Source: Paraclostridium ghonii
GTDB taxonomy: Bacteria > Bacillota > Clostridia > Peptostreptococcales > Peptostreptococcaceae
Length of the DNA stretch: 28,744 nucleotides
Direction: 5' to 3'
Assembly (NCBI RefSeq): GCF_023653455.1
Contig: NZ_JAKEDR010000023.1
Span: forward strand, 1-28,744
Below, piece after piece: positions 21,225 to 28,744 of this stretch. A program made the position numbers and the translations under genes. The notes under the pieces are model-generated. The model ran no database searches, was not told the DNA's origin, and worked only from the letters and a program-made list of their open reading frames with translations. Within the stretch, counting starts at the first letter, position 1, and each line of letters starts with the position of its first letter.

Positions 21225-22643
21225 GTGATAGATAGCATAATAAAGACTGAACTTGATGGACTTTATGGTAGTGAAGTAATTAAAGAACATAATGATATTA
21301 TAAAGCTTTATGATATATATGAAGGCCCCGGTCAAGATTGGACAAATGATGAAGAAGATTATGAACCAACTAAAAAGAAGGTTAATTATATAAAGAAGCT
21401 TATAAAAGAAGAAGCTAGGTTTTTATTTGGGAAAGCTCCGACATTCACAGTTACAGTTGATGATGATACACTAAAAAATCAAGCTGAGACTATAAATAAA
21501 TATGTTAAAAAACTTTTAAAAAATAACTTATTTGAAGATAAGCTCATTAAAGCTGCTAGAGATTGCTTTATAGGAAAAAGAGTGGCTATAAAGCTTCATG
21601 CAGATACAGTAGCAAAAACAATAAGAATAATATTTGTGCCTAGCTTAGAGTTTGTTTATGAGCCTTTTGACGATAGGATTGATGAACTACAAAAGATAAT
21701 ATTTTTCTATCAGCTCAATCAAGCTAAAGTTAAGAATGAACAAAGGATATGGAAACAGAAATATGAAATGATTAATGATAAATGTATTCTTAATGAAGGG
21801 ATTTATGATGGTTATGGCAATCCAATTAAAATAATGGCTAAAGATGTTGACTTGAAGCTTACAGGAATACCAGCATATGTAATATTAAATGATGGACTTT
21901 CTGGGGACTTAAAAGGTGAGAGTGACGTTGAAGAGATATTTGAAAATGGAGTTGTTTACAATAAGTTAGCTAGTGAAGATATAGATGCACTTAGAAAAGG
22001 TATGAATAGAATAGTTTATGGAATAGATGTAGATCCAGATGCTTCTAAACATTTTAAGTTAAAGCCGGGTTCATTTTGGGACGTATCAACAGACCAAACA
22101 GCATTAGAAGGCAAGCAGGCACAAATAGGCACAGTAGAAACTGATTTTGGATATGACAATAGAATGGAAAATGCTCTTAATAGAATAAAGGCAGACATGC
22201 ATGAGACTTTAAATATACCTTTAATTAATAACCAGGATTTAAAGGGTATGATGACAAGCGGGAAGTCTATGAAGGCTTTATATTGGCAACTTATTACTAG
22301 ATGTGAGGAAAAAATGAAAGCTTGGGGCCCTGGTCTTGAATGGATGATAAAAGCAGCTCTTGAAATGATTAAGATTTATAACATAGAAAAGTTACCTACT
22401 TTAGAAGAATTTGAAGTAGTCGTAGAAAATCAATATCCACTGCAAGAGGATAAAGACACTGAAAAGGCTATTGATATGCAACAAGTCAATTCTCAAATAA
22501 TGAGTAGGAAATCTTATATTAAAAAGTGGGATAATGTAACTGACGAAATAGCTAACGAAGAACTTAAACAAATACAACTAGAAAAGAGATTATTAGAAGA
22601 GAGTTACAATCAACTTGAAAATATCTCAAATGATAATGAATAA
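21225..22643 (+). CDS. Portal protein (SPP1 gp6-like)
   Basis: 472 aa. The GTG at 21225 is 8 nt after AGGAGG; the GTG at 21216 overlaps that site and is rejected. Features of the family: the N-terminal LYDIYEGPGQDW, IKKLIKEEARFLFGKAPTF, the long central wing, and the KGMMTSGKSMKALYWQL helix region near 340. It forms the dodecameric DNA channel at one capsid vertex. An acidic C-terminal end rich in Gln/Glu. Its stop overlaps an ATG (TAATG) that now leads nowhere. Confidence 0.92.
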   Translation: MIDSIIKTELDGLYGSEVIKEHNDIIKLYDIYEGPGQDWTNDEEDYEPTKKKVNYIKKLIKEEARFLFGKAPTFTVTVDDDTLKNQAETINKYVKKLLKNNLFEDKLIKAARDCFIGKRVAIKLHADTVAKTIRIIFVPSLEFVYEPFDDRIDELQKIIFFYQLNQAKVKNEQRIWKQKYEMINDKCILNEGIYDGYGNPIKIMAKDVDLKLTGIPAYVILNDGLSGDLKGESDVEEIFENGVVYNKLASEDIDALRKGMNRIVYGIDVDPDASKHFKLKPGSFWDVSTDQTALEGKQAQIGTVETDFGYDNRMENALNRIKADMHETLNIPLINNQDLKGMMTSGKSMKALYWQLITRCEEKMKAWGPGLEWMIKAALEMIKIYNIEKLPTLEEFEVVVENQYPLQEDKDTEKAIDMQQVNSQIMSRKSYIKKWDNVTDEIANEELKQIQLEKRLLEESYNQLENISNDNE

Positions 22644-22773
22644 TGGATAGAAATTACTAAATATAACTATGTAAAGAGTCTCAAAGCAATACATTCAATT
22701 TAAAATCAAGCGCAAAACAACAAATAAGCAAAACTCTAGAGACGTAACTCGTTAAAATCGTAGGGAGGATAAT
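22643..22773 (+). pseudogene. Vestige of a deleted minor head gene
   Basis: In portal-GP20 type phages a MuF-like minor head protein gene normally follows the portal gene. Here the portal stop overlaps an ATG (TAATG) that encodes only MDRNY before a stop at 22658-22660, and 113 non-coding bases follow up to the scaffold gene. MDRNY resembles the usual start of such minor head proteins (M-x-R-x-YW). I read this as the stump of a deleted gene; the resemblance is very short. Confidence 0.4.
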
Positions 22774-23355
22774 ATGAAACTAATAGAAATATTAAAAGCT
22801 GAAGGCTTAGTAGATGAAAAAATAAACAATATAACTTCAACAATGAAAAAGAATAAAATTTATGAAACTTCTTTAGAAAACGCAGATGAAAGATATTTTA
22901 AGCTAAAGAGTAAAAATGAAGAATTAGAAACCCAACTAAAAACTTCTAATGGAACAGTAGAAACTTTAAAGAAAAGTAACAAAGATAATGAAACACTTCA
23001 ACAAACAATTAGTGAATATGAAACAACTATTGAAAAGCTTAAGAAAGAAGCTGATGAAAAAGATTTTAGCTATTCTTTAAGAGATGAATTAAAAGAAGCT
23101 GGATGTATAGATAGCAAAGCTTTAGAAGCGTATTTAACAAAAGAAAACTTAAAATTAGAAGGTGGAAAAATAGTAGGACTAGAAGAACAATTAAGTTCTT
23201 TGAAAGAAAGTAAAAAATACCTATTTGAAGATATAGCTCCGCAAAATACTGGAGGAATAGGAAACTTTGCTAGAGGTAGAAATAGTAACTTAGATATCGA
23301 TAGCAGCCAATCAACTTTTATGGATGCTATTAGAAATAATTCATTAAGAAAATAA
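22774..23355 (+). CDS. Phage scaffold protein (GP20-like)
   Basis: 193 aa; TAGGGAGGA precedes the ATG. Long coiled coil (about 35-105), preceded by MKLIEILKAEGLVDEKI and followed by a GCIDSKALEAYL segment and a basic C-terminal end (GRNSNLD...FMDAIRNNSLRK), the layout of the GP20 minor structural/scaffold family. It guides capsid assembly and contacts the coat protein through its C-terminus. It lies directly upstream of the capsid gene. Confidence 0.87.
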   Translation: MKLIEILKAEGLVDEKINNITSTMKKNKIYETSLENADERYFKLKSKNEELETQLKTSNGTVETLKKSNKDNETLQQTISEYETTIEKLKKEADEKDFSYSLRDELKEAGCIDSKALEAYLTKENLKLEGGKIVGLEEQLSSLKESKKYLFEDIAPQNTGGIGNFARGRNSNLDIDSSQSTFMDAIRNNSLRK

Positions 23356-23374
23356 GAAAAGGAAGGTGCTAAAT

Positions 23375-24268
23375 ATGGCAGATACCAAATATTTAAAAGA
23401 TAATTTAAAAGGATTTGTTCCAGTTGAAGTCGCTCCTGGAATAATGGATGAAATAGCTAGAGGTTCATCTATATTACAATTATCAGATGTAAAGCCTATG
23501 AAATCTGATATTATGAAGTTTCAAGTTTGGGCAGATAAACCAGGAGCATACTGGGTAGGAGAATCTGAAAGAATAAATACTTCTAAAGCTTCTTGGATAT
23601 TCCCAGAAATGAAAGCTAAGAAAATAGCTGTAATAATACCTGTAACTAGAGAAAAAATGAATGATACTACAATAGACGTATTTGGAGAGTTGAAGCCTCA
23701 AATAGCAGAAGCTTTCTATACATCTATAGATAAAGCTTGTTTGTTTGGAACAGATTCTCCTTTTGAAAAGAACATATTAGGAGTTGCAACTAGTTCTGGA
23801 AATGTAGTTACAAGAGGTATTAAATCCTTAGATTTAGACGTATCAGATTTAATGGGAAGTGTAGAAGATAACAATTTAGATGTAAATGGATTTGCAGGTC
23901 ATTATGGATTAAAGAGAGAGCTAAGAAGTTTAAGGGATGCTAATGGTAATCAGCTAGCTGTTATGGGGATGAAAGAAAATTCTTTATATGAAAATCCATT
24001 AACATTTGTTAGAAATGGAGCATTTGATAAAACGCAAGCAGATCTAATAGCAGCGGACTGGTCTAAGTCTATAGTTGGTATAAGAGAAGGTATAGAGTTC
24101 CAAGTATTAACAGAAGCTACATTACAATCTGTTACTATGGAAGATGGTAAACCATTATCATTGGCTGAAAGCGATATGGTAGCTATAAAAGCTACTATGA
24201 GATTAGCCTTTTTACCTATAAAAGAAGAAGCTTTTGCAGTTTTAAAGCCTAAAGCTTCTACTAAATAA
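23375..24268 (+). CDS. Major capsid protein (HK97 fold)
   Basis: 297 aa from ATG 23375, 8 nt after AAGGAAGG. Contains the family landmarks KGFVPVEVAPGIMDEIARGS, the MKSDIMKFQVWADKPGAYWV region with GESE, the KKIAVIIPVTREKMNDTTID spine helix region and a C-terminal strand (VAIKATMRLAFLPIKEEAFAVL). No N-terminal delta domain or protease is present, in line with a separate scaffold. Confidence 0.92.
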   Translation: MADTKYLKDNLKGFVPVEVAPGIMDEIARGSSILQLSDVKPMKSDIMKFQVWADKPGAYWVGESERINTSKASWIFPEMKAKKIAVIIPVTREKMNDTTIDVFGELKPQIAEAFYTSIDKACLFGTDSPFEKNILGVATSSGNVVTRGIKSLDLDVSDLMGSVEDNNLDVNGFAGHYGLKRELRSLRDANGNQLAVMGMKENSLYENPLTFVRNGAFDKTQADLIAADWSKSIVGIREGIEFQVLTEATLQSVTMEDGKPLSLAESDMVAIKATMRLAFLPIKEEAFAVLKPKASTK

Positions 24269-24284
24269 AGAGTAGGTATTAATT

Positions 24285-24533
24285 ATGGAAGAAATTCAAA
24301 AACTTAAATTAATACTTAGGGAAGAATCTTCTCCATTTTTCAAGGACGAAGAGCTAACTTACTATTTAAACAAAAATGGTGACGACATAAATAAAACTGC
24401 ATATGAATGTTTTTTACTGAAGTCAGAGGATGATAGTATAAGTTTACCAGGTGGATTGCAATTAGCTAATAATAATCAGTATTGGCTTAGATTAGCAAAG
24501 AAATATAAGCCTAATGGGAGCAGGATATTATGA
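24285..24533 (+). CDS. Head-tail connector (adaptor) protein
   Basis: 82 aa, all-helical appearance (EIQKLKLILREESSPFFKDE then LTYYLNKNGDDINKTAYEC). Position directly after the capsid gene and length fit the adaptor that binds under the portal (SPP1 gp15-like / gp6-like connector). Its last bases overlap the next gene by 4 nt (ATGA). Confidence 0.75.
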   Translation: MEEIQKLKLILREESSPFFKDEELTYYLNKNGDDINKTAYECFLLKSEDDSISLPGGLQLANNNQYWLRLAKKYKPNGSRIL

Positions 24534-24886
24534 TAGATAATAAAATAAAGCCTAAGATATTAAAAGTTATTAATAAGTTTCCTACTTCTGTTACTATATT
24601 AAGAGATTCTACTAATGAATTTGGTGAACCAGATTTAGCACATGAAATTTGTAAAGTTACTGGATTTTGGCATGATGGAAGTAGTGTAATTTCCCAAATA
24701 ACAAATGATGCTGGAACTATAAAAAGAGAAAAACAAAGTTATTTAATGTTAACTTATAACGAAGATAGTTGCTTGATAAAAGAAGGTGACTATTTTTTTT
24801 ATGAATATATTAAATATAAAGTAGTTGATAAAGGTAATTGTAACAACATGAATATATATTTTGATATTCTAGTTAAGAGGTGCTAA
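24530..24886 (+). CDS. Head closure (stopper) protein
   Basis: 118 aa, beta-rich (TSVTILRDSTNEFGEP, KYKVVDKGNC, NIYFDILVKR). Order and fold pattern match the SPP1 gp16-like head closure protein that plugs the connector after packaging. Overlaps the upstream gene by 4 nt. Called mainly from position. Confidence 0.68.
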   Translation: MIDNKIKPKILKVINKFPTSVTILRDSTNEFGEPDLAHEICKVTGFWHDGSSVISQITNDAGTIKREKQSYLMLTYNEDSCLIKEGDYFFYEYIKYKVVDKGNCNNMNIYFDILVKRC

Positions 24887-24888
24887 AC

Positions 24889-25233
24889 ATGAGTAGTTTC
24901 AATTTAGATATGAGTGATATTATTAAAAATATAGTTAAAGAACAATCTAAGAATATGGAAGCTTTGGGTGTGCATGGAGATAGGGTTGCTAAGGAGATGG
25001 AATCTTATGCAAAATCACATATACCTTGGAATGACAAGGATTCAGATGCTAAAGATAAGATAACTGGTCAAAGCCAAAATCTTGGAAATAAAGTTAGATG
25101 TAGTATAAGTCATGGCGTAGACTATGGCATATACCTTGAAATGTGTAATGAAGGTAAATATAGTATACTCAAACCTACTATTGATGCAGTAGGACCTAAA
25201 GCGGTTAAGGGTTTAGAGAAAATATTTAAGTAG
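24889..25233 (+). CDS. HK97 gp10-like tail-joining protein
   Basis: 114 aa from ATG 24889 (AAGAGG upstream). Central motif of the family: HGDRVAKEMESYAKSHIPW and later HGVDYGIYLEMCNEGKYSIL with PTIDAVGPK near the end. Such proteins link the head connector to the tail and are found in almost all siphoviruses in this slot. Confidence 0.85.
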   Translation: MSSFNLDMSDIIKNIVKEQSKNMEALGVHGDRVAKEMESYAKSHIPWNDKDSDAKDKITGQSQNLGNKVRCSISHGVDYGIYLEMCNEGKYSILKPTIDAVGPKAVKGLEKIFK

Positions 25234-25241
25234 GTGTTAAT

Positions 25242-25580
25242 ATGTTTAAAACAATCTACAAACATTTAAAGACAAATGGCGTTGATTGCTATAGCATAGG
25301 TCAACATCACGGTATTTGTGAAAAAGAATATGTAGTTGTTAAAAATAATACTCCACGTTCTTTAAATAATTCTATGGTTGAGGAAGAAGTGGAGTTGTTG
25401 TTGTATTATCCATTAGGTGGATATAGCAAATTTATTGACTTTATAGATAGTGTAAAAGGAGTTATGAAGGCTTTAAGTTATAAAGATACTTATACTCCGT
25501 ATCCAATTATAGTTGAAGATGAAAAAAAAGCTTATGTCACAATATTAAAATATGAAAATAAAAGAAGGAAGGTGCTGTAA
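25242..25580 (+). CDS. Tail completion/terminator-like protein
   Basis: 112 aa. Contains IGQHHGICEKEYVVVKNNT then VELLLYYPLGGYSKFIDFID, alternating strands and helix typical of tail terminator proteins (minor capsid/gpU-like), which cap the tail tube for joining. The stop shares its last base with the next ATG (TAATG). Confidence 0.7.
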   Translation: MFKTIYKHLKTNGVDCYSIGQHHGICEKEYVVVKNNTPRSLNNSMVEEEVELLLYYPLGGYSKFIDFIDSVKGVMKALSYKDTYTPYPIIVEDEKKAYVTILKYENKRRKVL

Positions 25581-26116
25581 TGAATCAAGAATTTATACCT
25601 ACTACCGATGTGGTAATGGTTACTTTAGATGGATACCAAATTAAAACAGCTGATGAATATGAGGCTGAACCGGAAGTACAAGAAGGCGATAAGCAAGACC
25701 TTATTATAAAAGGTGAATTAATTGCAAATAAGGAAACACCTACTATAATAAAAGGTTATAATTTAAAATTTAAAGACAACGGAATAAGACCAGAACTAAT
25801 GAAAAAGTTACAAGGTGGAGCTTATACTCCAGGTACTGAGTCTAAAGGTTTTAATTATAAAGGGCCTACTGTTGGAGCTTTAAAACCTGTAAAGATAGAA
25901 GAAATATGTGTTTATACCGAAGTTGTGGGAGTAGGAGGTTCAACTGGAGAATATATAAAGGTTACTTATTCTAATTGTATAGGAGATTTAGTTAAATTTG
26001 GATTCAAAGATGGTGAATACTATTCTTCTGAGTTTACAGTGAAATCGAGACCTACGACTGGAATGGAAACTTATACTATGGATTTAGTAACAGAACTTCC
26101 AGTTGAGAGTTTATAA
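25580..26116 (+). CDS. Major tail tube protein
   Basis: 178 aa, with GGAAGGTG upstream. Beta-rich; begins IPTTDVVMVTLDGYQIKTAD and contains the FNYKGPTVGALKPVKIE and YSSEFTVKSRPTTGMETYTMD segments. A tail tube protein is expected between the tail terminator and the chaperones. A terminator follows, as often seen after this highly expressed gene. Confidence 0.82.
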   Translation: MNQEFIPTTDVVMVTLDGYQIKTADEYEAEPEVQEGDKQDLIIKGELIANKETPTIIKGYNLKFKDNGIRPELMKKLQGGAYTPGTESKGFNYKGPTVGALKPVKIEEICVYTEVVGVGGSTGEYIKVTYSNCIGDLVKFGFKDGEYYSSEFTVKSRPTTGMETYTMDLVTELPVESL

Positions 26117-26125
26117 CTTTAATAA

Positions 26126-26156
26126 AGACTAGGGTAAAACCTAGTCTATTTTTTTT
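26126..26156 (+). terminator. Terminator after the tail tube gene
   Basis: AGACTAGG (26126-26133) pairs with CCTAGTCT (26140-26147) around a 6-nt loop, followed by a long T-run. Probably partial, so that the tail tube protein is made in excess over the downstream tail genes. Confidence 0.88.
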
Positions 26157-26179
26157 ATAAAGAAAGAGAGAGAATATAT

Positions 26180-26575
26180 ATGAAAATTACAAATATAGAA
26201 ACATTAAAACAAATGAAAAAAACTGATATAGTGGAGCTTCCTAATTTTGATGATGGGACTCCATTTATTGTTGAAATGAAAAAACCTAATATGATGGAAT
26301 TAATAACAAGTGGTAAAATTCCTAATACTTTATTAAGCACTGCTATGAAAATGTTCAATGGAGCTACTGGAGAACTAGCAACCAAAGCCACAGAAGATGC
26401 TAAGACTCTAAAGGAATTGGTTGGAATGATGCAACTATTGGCAGAAGCTTGTTTAGTTAATCCTTCTTATAATGATTTTAAAAAGGTAGGTATTGATTTA
26501 ACAGATCAACAATTAATGGCAATACTTACATATTCTCAAGGTGGTGTAAAAGCATTAGAGAATTTTCGTGACTAG
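26180..26575 (+). CDS. Tail assembly chaperone (gpG-like)
   Basis: 131 aa; AAGAGAGAG precedes the ATG. Contains KPNMMELITSGKIPNTLLS and LVNPSYNDFKKVGIDLTDQQLM, a pattern of XkdN/gp-type tail chaperones that coat the tape measure protein during tail assembly. Ends ...ALENFRD, overlapping the next ORF by 8 nt in the +1 frame, the usual site of a chaperone frameshift. Confidence 0.8.
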   Translation: MKITNIETLKQMKKTDIVELPNFDDGTPFIVEMKKPNMMELITSGKIPNTLLSTAMKMFNGATGELATKATEDAKTLKELVGMMQLLAEACLVNPSYNDFKKVGIDLTDQQLMAILTYSQGGVKALENFRD

Positions 26576-26816
26576 TAAAAATATTATAAGGATTATTAAT
26601 CAATCAATTAAATATAATAAGTTGCCTTCTGAAATTCTAAGAATTGATGATGAATATACAGCATTTTGCTTTGATGAAGCTTGTATGTATATTTCTAATG
26701 AATTAGAAAATGGAAATAAAGCTAGGTGGAAAGACGAAGACCTTACTAAGAACGAAGTAAGGGAAAGAGCCTTCAATTTAGCGAAACAACTTAGGGTTAA
26801 AGGAGGTGACGAATAA
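26568..26816 (+). CDS. Second tail assembly chaperone ORF (gpT-like)
   Basis: 82 aa if started at GTG 26568, for which there is no good ribosome binding site. It lies +1 relative to the upstream chaperone ORF; the overlap contains TTT CGT, where a tRNA-Phe could slip from TTT to TTC. So it may be made only as a C-terminal extension of the first chaperone. Acidic and helical (EACMYISNELENGNKARWKD). Its stop overlaps the tape measure ATG (TAATG). Confidence 0.7.
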   Translation: MTSKNIIRIINQSIKYNKLPSEILRIDDEYTAFCFDEACMYISNELENGNKARWKDEDLTKNEVRERAFNLAKQLRVKGGDE

Positions 26817-28744
26817 TGAGTATTAACTTAGGAAATGCTATTGCTTATCTGGATTTAGATGGAAGCAAATTTGAAAAAGGTATGAAAGATGCTGTATCAG
26901 CACTTAGCTCTTTTAATAATAATGCATTATCTTCGGCTAAAAAATTTGAACAAATTGCAAAGTCTATGAAAACTTTGGGAGACGGGATCAATAAGCACGT
27001 TACTAAATCTTTAGCCGATATAGGAGCCGTATGTGTAACAACATCTATTTATACGGAACAGTCTTTTACTAAAATAAACTCTCTACTTAGACTTAATAAA
27101 GAAAGTGTAGGGGGAGCTAAGAGTGAATGGGATAAATTTTCTCAAATCTTAAAAAATGGAGCCAATGATATAGGAATATCCTATAGTGTTTATGCGGATG
27201 CAGCATATGACGCAATTTCAGCAGGAGTTGATCAAACAAATATTACTAAATTCTTAAATGATGCTAATAAACTTGCAAAAGTTGGATTAATAGATTTAAG
27301 TACTGCTACCAATATTTTAACTATGGTTCAAGGTGAATATACTCTTAGACAAGAAGATATGATTAAGGTATCTGATGTCCTTATACAAACGCAAAGACTT
27401 GGTAAGACAAGCGTTGAGGCGTTAGGTCAATCTCTTGGAAAGGTGATTCCAACTGCAAAAGGGTTAGGTGTGAATATAGAACAGTTAGGCGCAAGCTATG
27501 CTCTTATGACAGCTAAAGGCCTTACAACTGCACAATCTGCAACTTGCTTAAATAGTATGTTTAATGAGTTAAGTAAAAGCGGAAGTGAAGCTGATAAAGT
27601 ACTTAAAAAAGTATCTGGAAAATCATTTGCCGAATTACAAGATAGTGGAGCTTCTGTTGCAGATGCATTGTCTATAGTCAATGATTATACTAAAAAAAAT
27701 AAATCATCATTAGAGGATATGTTCGAAGATTCAAATGCTGCTAAGGGTGCTCAAATACTTTTAGGAGATTCTATTGATAAAACAACTGGGAAAACCATAG
27801 AAGGGGAAAGATCTTCTAAATCATTTAATGATATGCTTTATGAAATGACCAATTCTGTAGGTTCTACTGATAAGGCTTTAAATGAAATGAGTAACACCAA
27901 AAAAAGATTAAATGAATCTTTAGCAAAACTTAACAATGCTGTATCTGATTTAGGTATAGCTCTTATTCCTATAATAGACGTTGTTGCTGGTGTAATTTCT
28001 AAATTTGCTGAATGGGTTATAGGAATAGCTGAAACAAATCCACAATTGATGGAAACTATTGCAAAAGTAGGATTATTAACTATAGCTATTGAACCACTTT
28101 TATTTTTTATTCAAAATTTAACAAAGTTAAGTATAACTATAGCTGGAACTTTAAAAAATGTTGCAGAACAGTTTAAAATAACAGGAGCTGCAGGAATAAT
28201 CTTAGGTAATGTTTTAAAAGGTGTTGTAGAACAGTTTAAAATAGCTATAGATGCTGGAGAAAGTATAAGTGATGTTGCAAAAGACATTGCAGAGGCATTT
28301 GGAATAGCAGGAGATGCCGGAGAAATTATAGGTGGAATAGTAAAAGATATTGCAGAGGCATTTGGAATAGCAGGAGATGCCGGAGAAATCATAGGTGGAA
28401 TAGTAAAAGATATTGCAGAGGCATTTGGAATAGCAGGAGATGCCGGAGAAATTATAGGTGGAATAGTAAAAGATATTGCAGAGGCATTTGGAATAGCAGG
28501 AGACGCTGGAGAAATCATAGGTGGAATAGTAAAAGATATTGCAGAGGCATTTGGAATAGCAGGAGACGCTGGAGAAATCATAGGTGGAATAGTAAAAGAT
28601 ATTGCAGAGGCATTTGGACTAGCAGGAGATGCCGGAGAAATCATAGGTGGAATAGTAAAAGATATTGCAGAGGCATTTGGAATAGCAGGAGATGCCGGAG
28701 AAATCATAGGTGGAATAGTAAAAGATATTGCAGAGGCATTTGGA
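26816..28744 (+). CDS. Tape measure protein, N-terminal 643 residues (cut by window end)
   Basis: AAAGGAGGTG precedes the ATG. No stop is reached, so the gene continues beyond the window. N-terminal GNAIAYLDLDGSKFEKGMKD and the region about 60-370 (TSIYTEQSFTKINSLLRLN, the SAGVDQTNITKFLNDANKLA segment, TAKGLTTAQSATCLNSMFNE) match TP901-type tape measure proteins. Hydrophobic helices follow (about 375-445). From residue 490 the protein is made of 21-residue repeats. The tape measure sets tail length and helps DNA delivery through the host envelope. Confidence 0.92.
   Translation, partial: MSINLGNAIAYLDLDGSKFEKGMKDAVSALSSFNNNALSSAKKFEQIAKSMKTLGDGINKHVTKSLADIGAVCVTTSIYTEQSFTKINSLLRLNKESVGGAKSEWDKFSQILKNGANDIGISYSVYADAAYDAISAGVDQTNITKFLNDANKLAKVGLIDLSTATNILTMVQGEYTLRQEDMIKVSDVLIQTQRLGKTSVEALGQSLGKVIPTAKGLGVNIEQLGASYALMTAKGLTTAQSATCLNSMFNELSKSGSEADKVLKKVSGKSFAELQDSGASVADALSIVNDYTKKNKSSLEDMFEDSNAAKGAQILLGDSIDKTTGKTIEGERSSKSFNDMLYEMTNSVGSTDKALNEMSNTKKRLNESLAKLNNAVSDLGIALIPIIDVVAGVISKFAEWVIGIAETNPQLMETIAKVGLLTIAIEPLLFFIQNLTKLSITIAGTLKNVAEQFKITGAAGIILGNVLKGVVEQFKIAIDAGESISDVAKDIAEAFGIAGDAGEIIGGIVKDIAEAFGIAGDAGEIIGGIVKDIAEAFGIAGDAGEIIGGIVKDIAEAFGIAGDAGEIIGGIVKDIAEAFGIAGDAGEIIGGIVKDIAEAFGLAGDAGEIIGGIVKDIAEAFGIAGDAGEIIGGIVKDIAEAFG
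28283..28744 (+). repeat. 63-nt tandem repeats inside the tape measure gene
   Basis: Seven complete in-frame copies of 63 nt start at 28283, 28346, 28409, 28472, 28535, 28598 and 28661; an eighth is cut by the window end at 28744. Each encodes 21 residues beginning DIAEAFGIAGDAGEII. Copies differ at only a few, mostly synonymous, sites (GATGCC/GACGCT, ATT/ATC) and one Ile-to-Leu change in copy 6. Two degenerate copies precede them at 28157 and 28220 (NVAEQF..., GVVEQF...), showing how the array grew. Confidence 0.95.

Noticed and set aside
28111..28707. Long minus-strand ORF with Pro/Ile/Ser-rich repeats
   Set aside because: It is the antisense of the in-frame tape measure repeats; no ribosome binding site and the repeat explains the open frame.
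28283..28744. CRISPR-like direct repeats
   Set aside because: Units of 63 nt are head to tail with no spacers and are in frame within a tape measure gene.

Overview
The window is very AT-rich DNA with strong AGGAGG-type ribosome binding sites and AGA as the main arginine codon. With the protein families seen, this points to a Clostridia chromosome (Clostridium or Peptostreptococcaceae, such as Clostridioides or Paeniclostridium relatives). Species cannot be settled from sequence alone. It divides into a host segment (1 to about 9.5 kb) and the left two thirds of a prophage (about 9.6 kb to the end), which is cut inside the tape measure gene.

Host segment. Positions 352-6020 hold a compact ribosomal-peptide (RiPP) biosynthesis locus. 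Five small Cys-rich precursor genes share an almost invariant 16-residue leader (MKFIKKPAKKFEEGYC) but carry three different types of core. They are followed by a radical SAM/SPASM maturase, a gluzincin-type metallopeptidase (HEFVH...E) that could remove leaders, an ABC exporter without a C39 peptidase domain, and a DUF4097-like beta-repeat protein. The locus ends at a hairpin/T-run terminator. Next come a PaaI-type thioesterase, an L-lactate dehydrogenase with its own terminator, and a pair of related 27-residue peptides ending in a conserved FGYxxExDYDYSP motif with no maturase beside them. Two dead transposase remnants (IS200-like with its HUH motif mutated, then IS256-like) mark the edge before the prophage.

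Prophage. The integrase, an XRE regulator and a CI-like repressor read leftward; everything else reads rightward. The divergent control region carries five copies of the 13-bp palindrome ACAC-N5-GTGT around a TTGACA/TATTAT promoter and a Cro-like gene. The early region holds an excisionase-like HTH protein, small proteins, a YqaJ exonuclease with a RecT annealase, a replisome organizer, a NUMOD-like double-repeat protein, a Spo0E-like peptide, coiled-coil proteins, a RusA resolvase and an ArpU/RinA-like late regulator. A structured 370-base stretch with a degenerate tRNA-like element precedes the late genes. These are the small and large terminase subunits, an SPP1-type portal, a GP20-like scaffold, an HK97-fold capsid protein, four head-tail joining proteins, a major tail protein, two overlapping tail-assembly chaperone ORFs (candidate +1 frameshift) and a TP901-type tape measure protein with seven near-identical 63-nt tandem repeats. 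The order is that of a long-tailed siphovirus. Lysis and tail-tip genes lie outside the window.

The best candidate for an under-described system is the multi-precursor Cys-rich RiPP locus, followed by the orphan DYDYSP peptide pair.
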